Source of the DNA: Diphasiastrum complanatum
Taxonomy: Eukaryota > Streptophyta > Lycopodiopsida > Lycopodiales > Lycopodiaceae
DNA length: 64,000 bases
Direction: 5' to 3'
Assembly: GCA_029204225.1 (NCBI GenBank)
Contig: CM055107.1
Coordinates: forward strand, 47,736,585 to 47,800,584
Positions 47,990-59,487 of this stretch are shown here, piece after piece; the first letter of the stretch is position 1, and each line of letters opens with the position of its first letter. The notes under the pieces are model-generated. The model did not search any database, was not told the DNA's origin, and worked only from the letters and a program-made list of their open reading frames with translations. The translations under genes were made by a program, and so were the position numbers.

Positions 47990-48800
47990 TAAAAATTAGA
48001 GGTGAGGTATCTACTATCCTAAACTTAGAGTGTTGACTCTAAGAAGGCAAATGTTTTCTTGTTTGAAAAAGAATGAAGAAAGTCCAAATACTTTTGTTTT
48101 GAGAATGAAAGCATTGAATGATGAGTTAGCTTGCATAGATGAAATCATTAAGCAAGGAGAGCTTATTCAAGTGATTTTTAATGGCTTGTTGGATGCTCAT
48201 GCTAACATTGTTCAAAGCATTCGAGTCATCGTTTCACTTGCTACACTTTATGGTTGGGATCTATGGCAAATGGACATTTCAAATGCATTCTTAAATGGTG
48301 ATCTTCAGGAGGAAGTGTACATGGAGCAACCGAGAGCTACATTTCATCAACAAAGCCAAATCATGTGTGTCTTCTACAAAAGGGCTTGTATGGCCTTAAG
48401 CAAGCACCAAGGAGTTGGTATGCTAATCTTAACACTTTTTTACTCTCTCAAGGCTTCGTTATGAGTGAGTATGATCATTCACTTTATTATAGGTTTGCTG
48501 GAAATGATGTTACCATCTTGCTAATCTATGTGGATGATATCATCTGGAGTGGTGGAGACAATCAAGATGTGGAGGATATCAAAAATGCTCTTAAGAAGTT
48601 TGAGGTGCATGATCTTGGTAATTTGCATTACATTTTAGGAATAGAAGTCATTAGATCTTCTCAATCTAATTTTATCTATCAAGAGGGAATGTGTAGCTGA
48701 TATCTTCACCAAAGCATTGGGAAAAGACTTGTTCATGGAGCATAGGACTTCGCTTGGAGTATTATCAAAGTCTATGCTAAAATTAGTTGAAGAGGGAGTG
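47990..48800 (+). pseudogene. Internally deleted copia: gag joined to RT
   Basis: The 144-residue frame 48,030-48,464 begins as copia gag (MKALNDELACIDEIIKQGEL, VIFNGLLDAHANIVQ). It passes within a few codons into reverse transcriptase (SLATLYGWDLWQMDISNAFL, EEVYMEQP). Zinc knuckle, protease and integrase are deleted. RT continues in 48,365-48,700 (LYGLKQAPRSWYANLNTFLL, ILLIYVDDII). A second deletion then jumps to the RNase H end (VADIFTKALGKD). A polypurine tract (GAAGAGGGAGTG) ends the segment at 48,800. Confidence 0.85.
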
Positions 48801-49431
48801 TGAAAGATTCAACTAGTTTCATCACATTTTGCAATATTTCCATATTTAGTATATTGAGGCCAAAACTTGTTTTAGACTTAGAGGTTGACTTTTCAAATTT
48901 CATTAGTCTAAATTTCATTTGAATAAACACTTTTTGAAAGTGTGGAAAGTTAGAATGCGAGTTTGAGTAGATTCAATTTGAATAGTTGGGTACATTGAAT
49001 CTAGACCCAAAATTAGTAGGGTTAGCATTTTGGAGAGAAAGCCAAGTGGCCAAATAGGGTTTGGACCATGTAACTCATGGAGAGAGTAATCTTCTATCTT
49101 CTCTATCTCATTTCATGCTTATACATGGTTCTTTTGGGTTCTACTATCCATTGGTGCACTATCTTGGTGATTGCTTGCAATTCTATGTGTAGAATGATCT
49201 ATATTTGCTATTTTGCATCCACATGTGTGAAATACAGTAGCTTGCTGATTTTGTACGGACAGCAGTAGTACATAATCATTTCATTCAAGTTTGATCAAGT
49301 TCTATTGGTGTTTGCATCTCAATTTGTGTGTAGATGCTGATTTTTCTACATTGGTGAGATTGGTAGTGTATTTCTCTTTCTAACCAAAGATCATTCAAGT
49401 AGATTGGATCTTAAGGATCTGAAATCTTTCA
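48801..49431 (+). repeat. 3' LTR of the internally deleted copia (631 bp)
   Basis: Starts TGAAAGATTC right after the polypurine tract and ends GAAATCTTTCA, with TGAAAGAT/ATCTTTCA terminal inverted repeats. Gypsy element 2 resumes immediately afterwards, so this copia inserted into it. The 5' LTR is missing, so no target duplication can be checked. Confidence 0.8.
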
Positions 49432-50264
49432 CATAGATTGGGACCTAGCTGAGGATGAAGCTCTTCATAAGCTAGAAATCTCATTATGGGACAATAGCAT
49501 AAAGATGGTGAAAGATCTTAAGCCTGATCCACGATCAGAGTTGCCTATGAACGCCAAGGGAAAAGAGCCAGTTATTCGGATTCCCCACTAGGAGAATCTT
49601 TGAATAAAAAAGCTCCGATCACCTTTGCAGATCTTGGTATAAAGAAACCATCAAAGAGCATCAGAAACTTGACCATACTCTGAAAAGATTGGGTATCAAC
49701 AATCAGCCACCCACTAGCGCGCTGTGAACGTAAACCCCTATGTAAGGCAAAACCCACTGAGTGGAAGGCTAAGAGTGATAAAAGAGGGATCAAGACCGAT
49801 TTGATGACCAACCAGAAGTTACAAGATAAAATCCAAGAAGACGCCATAGAAGAACCCAAACCTATGCATGATGTGCCACAATATTTCAAGGATTATGAGA
49901 TGGATGAAGTGGTAGTGGTTATGCCCAGGGCAAAGAGAGAACCCATAGAAGAAACCTCCCAAGGAGCCAATGTTTATGAAGGTCCTGCCCATACAAAGGA
50001 GATAGATCTGGCTGAGAAGGGAGAAGAAAGTCGTATGGTATTAGTAGGGGAAGATGTAGAAGGAGAGGAACTCGAGGATCTCAAGGCACTTCTTTGCAAA
50101 TACTGCGGTTGTCTTGCTTGGAATTACGCTGAGCTGAAGGGCATATTGCCAGATGTAGTGGTTCATACCATTCCACTGGCTGATGGCACAAAACCCACAG
50201 TTAGTAGGCCTTACAAGTCCAATCCACATTACGCCTGGCTGATCCAAAAAGAATTGAAGAAGCT

Positions 50265-50269
50265 TCTAG
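50265..50269 (+). repeat. TRIM target-site duplication TCTAG, left
   Basis: TCTAG precedes the TRIM and is repeated at 50,846-50,850. Confidence 0.93.
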
Positions 50270-50537
50270 TGTTGCGGGACTGTTGGTCAAGCCATGCATA
50301 GAGGCTATGTGTGCCTACGTGAATGCGTGAAAGTGCTTGAGTGCTCATTGTCCCATAAGCAAGTTGGGGCCTTAAACTCTACTCTTCATAAGAAGCAATT
50401 GCACATTGTCGCCTGTCCCCTCTTGGTACCAGCCCTTTTGGGGGTCAGGAACAAGCGGGTGGCTATGAGGTTGGGGGTGGGATCCCGATACGCGGCCCCC
50501 ACATGTGCATGTGGCCAGTGGGCCAAGTTTTATTACA

Positions 50538-50550
50538 TGGTATCAGAGCC
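50538..50550 (+). other. TRIM primer-binding site
   Basis: TGGTATCAGAGCC, a perfect initiator-Met PBS, with no spacer after the left LTR. Confidence 0.95.
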
Positions 50551-50576
50551 AGTGGGGGTGTTTGCCTGTGCTTGCT

Positions 50577-50586
50577 TGAGTGGGGG
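50577..50586 (+). other. TRIM polypurine tract
   Basis: TGAGTGGGGG directly before the right LTR. A similar AGTGGGGGTG follows the PBS, so the tract may be duplicated. Confidence 0.75.
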
Positions 50587-51184
50587 TGTTGCGGGACTAT
50601 TGGTCAAGCCACGCACAGAGGCTGTGTGTGCTTGCGTGAATGCGTGAAAGTGCCTGAGTGCTCCTCATTGTCCCATCAGCAAGTTGGGGCCTTAAACTCT
50701 ACTCTTCATAAGGCACGCTGTCACCTATCCCCTGGAACCAACACTTTTGGGGATCAGGAACAAGAGATGGCTATGGGGTTGGGGGTGGGATTCCAATATG
50801 TGGCCCGCATGCGTGCATGTGGCAAGTGGGCCAAGTTTTATTACATCTAGATGTCAGATTCATCTACAAGATGGAACACACTGATTGGGTATCACCTATC
50901 GTGGTAGTACCTAAGAAAAGTGAAAACTTAGATTCTGTGTGGACTACAAGAAGCTGAATGTCGTAACCAACAAGGACCATTTTCTCTTACCATTCACGGA
51001 AAATGTGCTAGAAGGAATAGTCGAAGAAGAAGCCTATAGTTTTCTAGATGGGTTTAGTGGCTATAACCAGGTGCAGATAGCCTCAAAAAATCAGCACAAG
51101 ACTGTCTTTGCCACCGAGTGGGGGACATACGCCTACAAGGTGATGCCATTTGGATTGTGCAACGCTCCTAGCACTTTCCAATGA

Positions 51185-52960
51185 GTGATGAGTTATGCCT
51201 TCAAGGATTTTCTTCGAAAGTTTCTTAAAATATTCATGGGCAATTTGTGTGTCCACTCTTCTAGAGCCCAACACCTAGCTTTCTTAGAGAAAGTGTTCAT
51301 CTAGTGTCAATTATTCGGCATATCCCTAGACTCGGCCAAATGCCAATTCTTGGTCACGCACGACATAGTGCTAGGCCATGTAGTTTTGAGACATGGTATC
51401 GCCACTGACGTCGCCAAGATCCATATAATACTTGCATGGGCCTGAACCTGGAAGTGTACGCGAAGTGTACATCTTTATGGGGCATTGCAACTATTATCGG
51501 AGGTTTGTTCTAAACTTCGCTAAGCTGGCCTGTTTAATCTATCAGATGACTATCCAACTAGAATGGACAGAAGCCACCGAGGCTTTTCACAAACTCAAGA
51601 AGGCCTTAGTTACAACACCAGTCCTTCGACCTCCTATTTGGACCATAGAATTTCACATCCACACATACACTTCTAACTATGCAATAGGGAGTGTTTAAAT
51701 CGTCATTCACAAAGGGAGACAACGCTATTTGGCCGATCACCTCTCAAGGATCCAAAATGTTTTGAAGAGTAGAGGGGTTGAGAACAAACTCCCTGACGCC
51801 ATACTATTCCATGTTGACGTTGTTCCTGAGTGAGCTAATGACATTGTAGGCTATCTTATGTCGGGACGTCCTCCCCTTGACACGAGCAAAGTAGAATGAC
51901 GCAGATTAATCATTAAATCTGCTCCTTTCACATTGATAGCAGGACAACTATATCGCATTTGTAATGATGTAATTATACATCGTTGTGTCCTACCACACAA
52001 AGTGTCCTGAGTGGTGAGCATCGCCCATGAAAGAATAGGAGGAGGGCATTTCGCTGCTGAAGCTACCAATAGAAAAGTGCTTCAACACGGCCTGTGGTGG
52101 CCCACGATGTTCAGAGACATTCACTATCAGGTCAAAAGGTGTGATGTGTGCCAACAGTTCAACTGAACCCAGAGAATGCCGTTACGACTTGTTTTGGCTG
52201 AAATGTCATTTGAAAAATGGGGCATTGACTATGTCGGCCCTATTTGTCTAGCTGCCCATGGCTCGCAAGCTCGATATATCATTGTAGCCACTGACTACTT
52301 GACCAAATGGGTGGAAGCCAAGGTGGTAAGAAAGGCTGATGCCGAAATTCCTATATGAGAATGTCTTAGTCTATTTTGGGTGCCCATTAGAACTCATGAG
52401 TGATTGCGGAACACATTTCCTAAACGAGACTTTCACTCACCTGTTATCTTCTTATCTACTTGTCCATAGGAAGAGTACCCCATATTACCCACGTTGTAAC
52501 GGATAGGCAGAATCATCAAACAAGATCCTCTGCAAAATTATCACGAAGATGGTTGAAGCTTCACGATCTGATTGGGACCACAAGCTTCATGCAGCTCTAG
52601 GGGCTTTTAGAACCACATTCAAAGTGAGTACTAGACAAATCCCATTTCAGATGGTGCATGGACAGGAAGCCGTAATGCCTGCTGAGTTTGTTGTTCCAAG
52701 TCTGAAAATCGGCATCGTTAAATGGTTTAGTACAAAGAATCCACCAAGAGGAGATTGGAAAACCTTCTTCAACTTCATGAAACTCGCATCCTAGCGCTTC
52801 ATGCCTTACCTGTCGAAAAACAGCGATGGAAGTCCTGGCATGATTGCAATATCAAAACCAAAGATCTCATCAAGGAGAAATTGGCATTGTTATACAATGT
52901 CAAGGCTCACAAAGGAAAGCTTATGTTTCAGGGAAAAGGACCGTATACAATAGTATCAAT
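51185..52960 (+). pseudogene. Gypsy element 2: RNase H and integrase
   Basis: RNase H region at 51,432-51,698 (CNYYRRFVLNFAKLACLIYQ, then VLRPPIWTIEFHIHTYTSNY), with the catalytic Asp replaced. Integrase zinc domain around 52,020-52,160 (HGLWWPTMFRDI...CDVCQQF) and core at 52,176-52,358 (FEKWGIDYVGPI, YLTKWVEAKVV). The core continues over a stop to 52,549-52,794 (ALGAFRTTFKVSTRQIPFQM). The C-terminal part lies at 52,755-52,960 (KLALLYNVKAHKGK). There are many stops and frameshifts. It is truncated by an opposite-strand LTR copy near 52,965. Confidence 0.8.
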
Positions 52961-52964
52961 AGTA

Positions 52965-53070
52965 TTTGCACATATCTTTTTTAGTGGGTGTATTTCCTAT
53001 CCTATGCTCAACCCAGGATCCAACCAATCAAGCATCAAGGAGATGAAGTCAGTCGTCACGCGGAGGTTCG
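52965..53070 (-). other. Leader of the truncated minus-strand LTR element
   Basis: On the minus strand the LTR is followed by TGCTATCACTCTCATGGGAT, a degraded initiator-Met PBS, and then the GGATCGAACC-type leader commonly seen after it. About 100 bases survive before gypsy element 2 begins. Confidence 0.5.
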
Positions 53071-53768
53071 ATCCCATGAGAGTGATAGCATATTTCAGAT
53101 TATAGCATGTATGGAAGATTCACATCTAACTCTAACATCCATTAACCCTAAGCTTTAACACTACACCATTAACACTACGGATTACCACTAGATCCATTAA
53201 CCCTACGATCCACAATAATAGAGAAACTTACTCTTCTCTCTCTCCCTTTCTCTCTCACAAAAATCATAAGAACATTCAATCCCAATAAGCAACAACTCCA
53301 ACAATTAACAAATATAACAAAAACATGAGACATGGAGGAAACGAGATAGAGAGCAAGGAAATTCACAAGTCCATTCCATAAGAGAACCAATCTGCTTGTA
53401 TTGAAATGAGAATATGAACATGGTTTCCAAACTCAAGTTTGCCCCTATTTATAGTGGAGAGGAGGGCCTTGGCCTCAAAATACTATTGGCCCATTTCTAC
53501 TTCCCTAACTATTCAAACTTAAAAAAAGGAGTGGGGACCATTCAATAATTGGAGGGAACCAGTTTGAAATTGAATTTGATCCAATTTTGGTGGGAGTTCC
53601 AACTTTATTCACTAACTTGACATCTAGGCCTTGCGACATTAAAAGTCCCGCAAAAAGGCCTAAAGTCCTTTTATTGACTTTCTAATTATCAAATAACTAT
53701 GTGATCATCGAGTTGGACTTACACATGCATGGAGCCAAATCTCTCTCACTTATTAACTAGAGTTAGGG
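53071..53768 (-). repeat. LTR copy, about 700 bp, inverted partner of 59,488-60,174
   Basis: Aligns along its whole length with the reverse complement of 59,488-60,174. It contains a TATA box (minus strand CTATAAATAGG at 53,444-53,454) and a CT/GA tract. Repeated CCATTAACCCTA words occur near its 3' end. It belongs to a minus-strand element of which only LTR and leader remain. Confidence 0.75.
53444..53454 (-). promoter_or_regulatory. LTR TATA box
   Basis: Minus strand CTATAAATAGG, conserved in the partner LTR at 59,800-59,810. Confidence 0.7.
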
Positions 53769-53991
53769 TTGAATTGGGATCCGCAAACCCTCCAACACTA
53801 TCCCCCACCAAAATTGGTGGTGGTCCCACGACACCTCGTGAGATTTATTCATTTCAGGCTCTGGTTGGCCTTGCATCATACCTTGATGAGATGGTACTGC
53901 ACCTTCTCCATGAATTCAAAGCACTCCACATTAAAATCATATTTGTGTGAAAAAAAACATTTATTTGCGCCGACATCCAATTCAAAGTTAT

Positions 53992-54889
53992 CTAGGCCAC
54001 AAATCGTGATTCCCAAGAACCTCCCAACATGGCTGCACAATAATATAGTCTGGCGATTGGCAACTGGTCTTGGACTTTATCTGACGCCATGGGAAGATTT
54101 GGATTGAATGCCAAGGGTGGTAGGCAATCATCCCATCCCGTTACAACGGTTGTCGACTTGGACAAATCATTGGAAAAGATAGCCGATTGTCGCATAGTTG
54201 GGTCTGGTGAAATTCCGATACTTAGTACTATAAAATTGGAGCGCTCGGAGAAAATCCACTGATATCTGTCAATTGTAGGTTTGGTGATTGTTGGGCCAAT
54301 TTGGGGTGTGGATGCTGACTTGATCCATGCCCAAATCTTTCCATTTATTATGTCGTGGCATCGACAAATAATATGGATCGACTCGCAATTGGCGAGGGCT
54401 GGCAATATAGCTCGTAATAGAATCTGGAGCTTTCTCGAAAACGGTTCGCCAAGCTAGCTGCTCTCCCAATGCCGGTAGTTTATCCAAGTCTTTTTCAGCC
54501 TCTCTCTTAGAGGTTTTGAATTTGATCACCCAACCACCCCTTGAGGACATATGTGGATGTTGATGTAAAATTTTTTGAATTTGGTCCTCGATGGTGATCG
54601 GCTTTTGAGATAACACTCTGGTCCCTTATGGACCGGCTCTAGCAGCTTGGGTGTCCGTTTTATATGAAATTTCATGAGCTCCACCCTGATCTACGCCCGC
54701 ATCCAACCCTATATTCGTACCTCCCTGATCCTGGTGCTGAGAGGAGAATTGCGGCATGACTGAAACTGGGATTTGTGGCCCGGATTCCAACACTTGAGTG
54801 GTTGCTTTCTCATAATCCTTGATAATTGCCTTTGCTTTGCCAAGAGAGAGAGAGAGAGAGAGAGATTGTGTAGGTTTAAAATAATACAC
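53992..54889 (-). pseudogene. Unidentified coding-like region in three frames
   Basis: Three successive minus-strand frames look like one decayed protein. The first, 54,626-54,889, includes AIIKDYEKATTQVLESGPQI and a Gly/Asp-rich part. The second, 54,269-54,616, includes SSRGGWVIKFKTSKREAEKD and PYYLSMPRHNKWKDLGMDQV. The third, 53,992-54,405, includes ICRCHDIINGKIWAWIKSAS and PLAFNPNLPMASDKVQ. Composition is unlike random AT-rich sequence. I recognise no domain. It may be a gag-like or host fragment between the two inverted LTRs. Confidence 0.35.
54845..54866. repeat. (GA)n microsatellite
   Basis: Eleven GA dinucleotides. Confidence 0.95.
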
Positions 54890-54899
54890 AAATGCCTGA

Positions 54900-55119
54900 A
54901 AATATTATGTACTAATAAATGATTATGGAATTGAAGCTTGTTTTAGGAAAAATGTCATGCTAATGAATATCATCATGAGAGAGAGATAGCTTAAAAATTT
55001 TCAAAGAAACACTAAAATGTGATTTAAACATGCACACTCACACACACACAACATTTGCCATGTAGTTTTCATTATAATGAACCGATATGATGGTGATCAT
55101 CCACAACCATTGGAAATAG
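54900..55119. other. No gene recognised
   Basis: AT-rich DNA with a short CA tract near 55,034. Confidence 0.5.
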
Positions 55120-55776
55120 CTATATTGTTAACAAATTGTCAAACGGATACTCTATAAATAACTCACTCCCTGCTTCTATGTCCTTGGTGGCAATTGTTGC
55201 TACAAACCCATAATCATGTGGATTTGTACTATTTTCAGATCTCCAAGGTTTGAGAAATGGAGCATATTCCCACTTGACGTTTGTCAAGGCCTTATTGAAA
55301 ATTGAGCTATTAATGTAACCTGCTACATTTCCATGTTCCACATCTCCCATGATTATTCGAATCTCACTTTCAGAAACACCTCACATCTCATTTTCAACTA
55401 GGGCATAAGTTTTCATTCTTAGATAAAAGGCATAAATTGTTTCCAATGTTGAAGTTTATATCGAGGTCCACCATAAGGAAACAATATATCATCTTTATGT
55501 AGATTTTCTAAGACAAACAAGCCCTCACCGGCAATGTCATTTATTCCAGATGTTTTACTATATATGTTTTTTCATAGTACTCAAATGCTACATCCATGGG
55601 AATTGGCAATTCGTTATTCCAAACTACATTGAAAGTAGGATCAAAATCAATAATTCTTCGTCTTTCAAAAAAAGGAGAAATATTTGGATGCACATGTTGA
55701 TCTGACAATTCCTTGACATTGCTTCTTATCTTTTGAAGATAAGCTGATGACATTTGATCAAAGTATCCCATGTTAT
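55120..55776 (-). pseudogene. SET-domain-like gene fragment
   Basis: Reading leftward from a TTTCAG acceptor at 55,777: first a segment with VNPNISPF-type text (HPNISPFFERRRIIDFDP). Then, after a frameshift near 55,555, the SET N-terminal core (SGINDIAGEGLFVLENLHK, ILFPYGGPRY). After a stop near 55,410, the SET C-terminal core follows (HGNVAGYINSSIF, NVKWEY, DYGFVATIATKDIEAGSELF, IEYPFDN). SET proteins methylate lysines. Here the NHS-type motif is replaced by NSS, and the gene is broken at least twice, so activity is not expected. It follows a CACTA transposase-associated domain in the same orientation. Confidence 0.6.
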
Positions 55777-55914
55777 CTGAAAGGTGTTATGAACAAAGCT
55801 TAGGCAAATCAATAATAAAATATTATTTATAATTTGTAAACTAGAAAGTGTTGAAAAGCACATCAAATATGTCTTTTTGTGAAACATTTTATGTATATTT
55901 TCTACGAGTTTTAC

Positions 55915-56145
55915 CTTTTTTTCCTTCTCCATTCGTGGATCAAGAAAGGGCTCTGGTCCATTTAAGATCAAGTGTCGCTCAACCTCATCTAAACTCTTCA
56001 TACGACATCTCAAACAATCACGACAAGGACACGACACATATTTCATACCATGTGTTGTAGCTTCTTGCTTGGATTGGTTCAAAAATTCCTGAACCCTATC
56101 CACTTTCGTCAATATATCATCCATATCATCAAGTACTGCATGCAA
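55915..56145 (-). pseudogene. CACTA transposase-associated domain exon
   Basis: This frame matches the N-terminal cysteine-rich domain of plant CACTA (En/Spm) TnpD-type proteins: VQEFLNQSKQEAT, then VSCPCRDC, RMKSLDEVERHLILNGPEPF. It ends at a GT donor (55,914-55,913). An intron of 138 bases leads to the SET-like exon at 55,776. The splice phase is off by one base next to a run of seven A's. No DDE transposase core or CACTA terminus was found nearby. Confidence 0.65.
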
Positions 56146-57900
56146 TTGAATAGATTAGTTTGTTAGTGCGCAAAAATCAATTTTGAATTCATAAAATAAG
56201 TAATGAATATGTTAGTATTATTCCAGGCAATATATCAAAGTACACTAGCAAGTTATTTTCAAACTTTGGAGCATAGACTTTGTCAAATCCATCTATCTAG
56301 CAACTACATATGATCAAATTACCTGATACATTATAGTGAATATTGAGTATATTACAATTAGGATAGAGGTCATAGCATTAGAAAAAGCTCATTGCTAAGT
56401 TATTTCACAAAACTACGATACACATAATTCATTAAGCTTATTATAATATTTAGAGAATCCAAAAGACTAATAACTCTTTTTATATATGGTGTAATATTTA
56501 TAAGATTCCAAATCGTAAGCCTTATAACACCCATTATGCATCATTCATTAGCTTATTAAATTTTCAAAAAATATTTAATAAGCTTAATCTAGATCTTTGT
56601 TATTAAATGGACATCTAATGAAATCAAATGAATAGCCAAGCAATCAACTTATCATATTTCGATTGTGCTAAACCAATCTTACAGTTTTTCATGCACACAA
56701 GAAGAGCTTGGTCAAAGACTACGTTTTATGAGAAACCTAATCCATAGAATGTCGGAAAACGAGACAACCAAGAAGTACAAGCAATTTAGTAACTTGCATG
56801 GGCTCCTTATCAATTATTAAAATAGAAAAGTCAAACCCCCCAAAAAAGGAAAAAAGTGTGTAAATTAGCATACGAATAGAATAACAGCGTTGCTATCAAA
56901 TGGGTAATATTTTGTGCAAATGGGAACTCCAAGAAATATTCTAGAAATCTTGCTAAAAAGGCATTTTTAAAACCCATTTTGAAAAACAAAGGCTTATAGT
57001 ATCATGTCTATCACCAAATACTCATGATGTATTCAAATTTATCCAAAGGCAAATACAAAAATATACATATTTTGGACCTAGTATCAAAATCTATTTTATT
57101 GTCACTATGAATTCCTCCAAATTCAACACTGTCAATTACATCGTCAGAAGGTAAAGAAGTGGAGTAGTGGAGACTTCAATAGTTGTAGCATTACTTGAAC
57201 GTACTTCCAAAGGTTAGCAAGCAGATATTTACAAACATAGATCTAACATACGATCATACATGGTTGGGTAAAAAACTAATCCAATTTCTTTAAAAGTATC
57301 TTTTGATTCCAATTTTTTTTTGATATCATTATTAGCAGGGCTTGCTGATAACGGGCTTAAAATGGACTCTTTAAATGCCATAATCTACCACTGTTTCTTA
57401 AATACAATCTGTATAAAGATCTATATACTAATATTTATACACACTTTTATACATACCCAAACCCAATTAATCTTCTCTATCAATAAAATAATACAAGAAT
57501 ATTTCTTCTCTTCCAATTTCCCAAATCAAAAGCAAAAACCGCACAGAATTGCGATCCAGAGCCATACAGGGGGGCATGACCTAAATCAGAGGGAGCAGGA
57601 ATGAAAATGCAAAGAAGAAGACAAAGATCAGAAATGGAGGATCGTAAGAGTATGGAAGTCTTTCAAGCCCTGCATGACAATCTGGTTATATCGCTTTTTT
57701 CTAAAAATTGTTGCTCTTCATTGAGTTGACATGAAGTAGTTGCTTCAGAGTGTCATTTTTATTTGAACTTGCTTCTTCCTTTAGTTCTTCTCGCAGGCTA
57801 ACCTTCTCCAAACCGTCATCTGATGAGAGTAAAGGACTCACATTCTCAATTGTCCTCATAATTTCAGGAGGTGTGTTACTCATCATTGCTTTTTCATGGC
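56146..57900. other. AT-rich region, no gene recognised
   Basis: Mostly non-coding. Overlapping short frames at 57,701-57,962 on both strands have ordinary composition; the minus-strand one (PPEIMRTIENVSPLLSSDDG) might be a host fragment. Evidence is too thin to annotate a gene. Confidence 0.5.
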
Positions 57901-57939
57901 CTACATCCTGCTCGTGTAACCTCTACGCTCTACGGCCTC

Positions 57940-59480
57940 CAAAGAAGCGTGATCTATTTTAGCAAGCATTTATGTGAGTTCAGATGTATCGACTCGTCTC
58001 TTTTTGAAAAAGAAGGTCTTTACTCTCAAAAGAAGCGACGGAACCTCAGTCATTGATCATTTGAATGAATTCAAGCAGTTGCTGAATCAACTAGCTACCA
58101 TATGTTCTCCTATTTTAGAAGAAGACTCTACAATGTCTCTTCTCGAAAATCTTCCACTCTCTTATGAAAATCTAGTGTTGCTTTTAAGAATACTCCTGCG
58201 CTGTCACTCCAGAAGATTGTAGGAAAAACTTAGGAGAAAGAGCTTATCGAGTACCAAGTCAATAGCCATGTACTCTAATAAGCAGCAGTCCAAGAAGAAG
58301 AACTTCAAGGATAAGAAGACCAAGGCGGAGCAGCCAGATTAAATGCAATAACAACAACAACAACAACATCGACAACAATAGCCTGCGAAGACCAAACTCT
58401 TTTGTAGATACTACAAGAGATCTAATCACGACATCAAAGATTGTCAGGTCCTCAAGCACAATGAAATGAGGAAGAAAATGAAACAACACAAAAAAGGAGT
58501 TTATGACTCTGTTAGAAATTCACAAGAAGATGAGAAGGAGCTGATGGTACAAGATCAATCAAATAAAGATGCCTATGACTAGTATCTCGATTCAAGTGCT
58601 TCATAACACATGACACCATGTAAAAATCTTTTCTCAAACCTCACAGCAACCGAATCTAAGTACATTGTCTTCAGGGACTCATGATGAATCAACCTCCATT
58701 GTAGAAGCTCTATCACTGTCAGATGTAGACAAATGGAAGCTGCTATGGATGTTGAGTACTATTCATTAATGAAAAACAACCTTGGAGTCTTGTTAGTCCT
58801 CTTGCAAGTTTAAAAACTATTGACACTAAGTGGATCTTCAAACTAAATCTTAAGCCAGATAGATCAATATCCAAATGGAAAGCTCATTTAGTGATTAAAG
58901 GTTATGAACAAATTTATGGAATAGATCACACTGACACCTTCACTCCAGTGGTAAACATCAATCGATTTGCACCTTGCTGGACATAGCTACTGCAGAGGAT
59001 CTGGACATTCATCAGATGGACATCCAAATGACATTCCTTCATGGATTCATATAAGAAGACATTTTCATTTATCAACCACAAGGTTATGTCCTTCAGGGCC
59101 AAGATCATTTAGTGTGCAATTTACAGAAGGCACTTTATGGCCTCAAGCAAGCTCCTAGTGCCTGGCATAAATGAATCAATCACTTCTTTTTGTAGCACGA
59201 TTTTACTTCATGCTCTGCAGACTCAAATGTGTACCTCAACAACAAAGGCTCAAGATATGTTATAGTAGCCTACTGAGTCGGTAATTCTTTAATTATCAGC
59301 AACTCAACTCAGTTATTGCACAAGACAAAGTCTCTATTGTCACAACAATTGAAAATGATGATTAGGACCAGTTCATTACCTACTTGGTATGGAGATCAGT
59401 AGAGATTGTGCAAGCAGAAGGATTACTGTAAGCCAGGAAGCATATCTGAACAAATGTTGGATGGTTTGCAGATCTCGAGG
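57940..59480 (+). pseudogene. Decayed Ty1/copia gag-pol
   Basis: Gag core at 57,974-58,222 (VSTRLFLKKKVFTLK, VIDHLNEFKQLLNQLATICS, LLENLPLSYENLV). Zinc knuckle near 58,400 (FCRYYKRSNHDIKDC) with the second Cys replaced by Tyr. A (CAA)n run lies between them. Protease trace YLDSSAS near 58,585. Integrase is absent. RT fragments run from 58,780 (TKWIFKLNLKPD, KGYEQIYGIDHTDTFTPVV) to 59,150 (ALYGLKQAPSAWH), with stops throughout. The catalytic YVDD is not readable. It ends around 59,480, where an LTR begins. Confidence 0.8.
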
Positions 59481-59487
59481 CAACTTT

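Larger units (their letters stand above)
50270..50845 (+). mobile_element. Complete TRIM (miniature LTR retrotransposon), 576 bp
   Basis: Two direct terminal repeats (50,270-50,537 and 50,587-50,845) of the form TGTTGCGGGAC...TTTTATTACA flank a 49-base interior. The interior consists of a perfect initiator-Met PBS, a short spacer and a polypurine tract. A perfect 5-base target duplication (TCTAG) surrounds it. There is no coding sequence, so it depends on another element's proteins. The two repeats differ at roughly one base in eight by eye, so the insertion is old or fast-diverging. Removal of the element and one TCTAG restores the host reading frame. Confidence 0.93.
49436..51184 (+). pseudogene. 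Gypsy element 2: pre-RT and reverse transcriptase, split by a TRIM
   Basis: The frame 49,801-50,264 is the charged pre-RT region leading into RT (YKSNPHYAWLIQKELKKLL). It is interrupted by a TRIM insertion between the duplicated TCTAG sites. RT resumes at 50,851 in the same reading frame (FIYKMEHTDWVSPIVVVPKK). One frameshift near 50,930 follows, then the 81-residue frame 50,939-51,184 (SFLDGFSGYNQVQIA, YKVMPFGLCNAPSTF). The LDGFSGYNQ form is typical of non-chromodomain plant gypsy lineages (Tat/Athila-like). The catalytic YxDD motif is degraded. Confidence 0.8.

Noticed and set aside
50294-50850. Two Cys-rich frames of about 115 residues
   Set aside because: They are the same TRIM LTR sequence read twice, with no family resemblance.
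53140-53210. Telomere-like CCCTAA words
   Set aside because: Only a few scattered copies inside an LTR, with other bases between, and present in its inverted partner.
57701-57962. Overlapping frames on both strands as a host gene
   Set aside because: Both are short, lack a domain and have no splice or promoter support.
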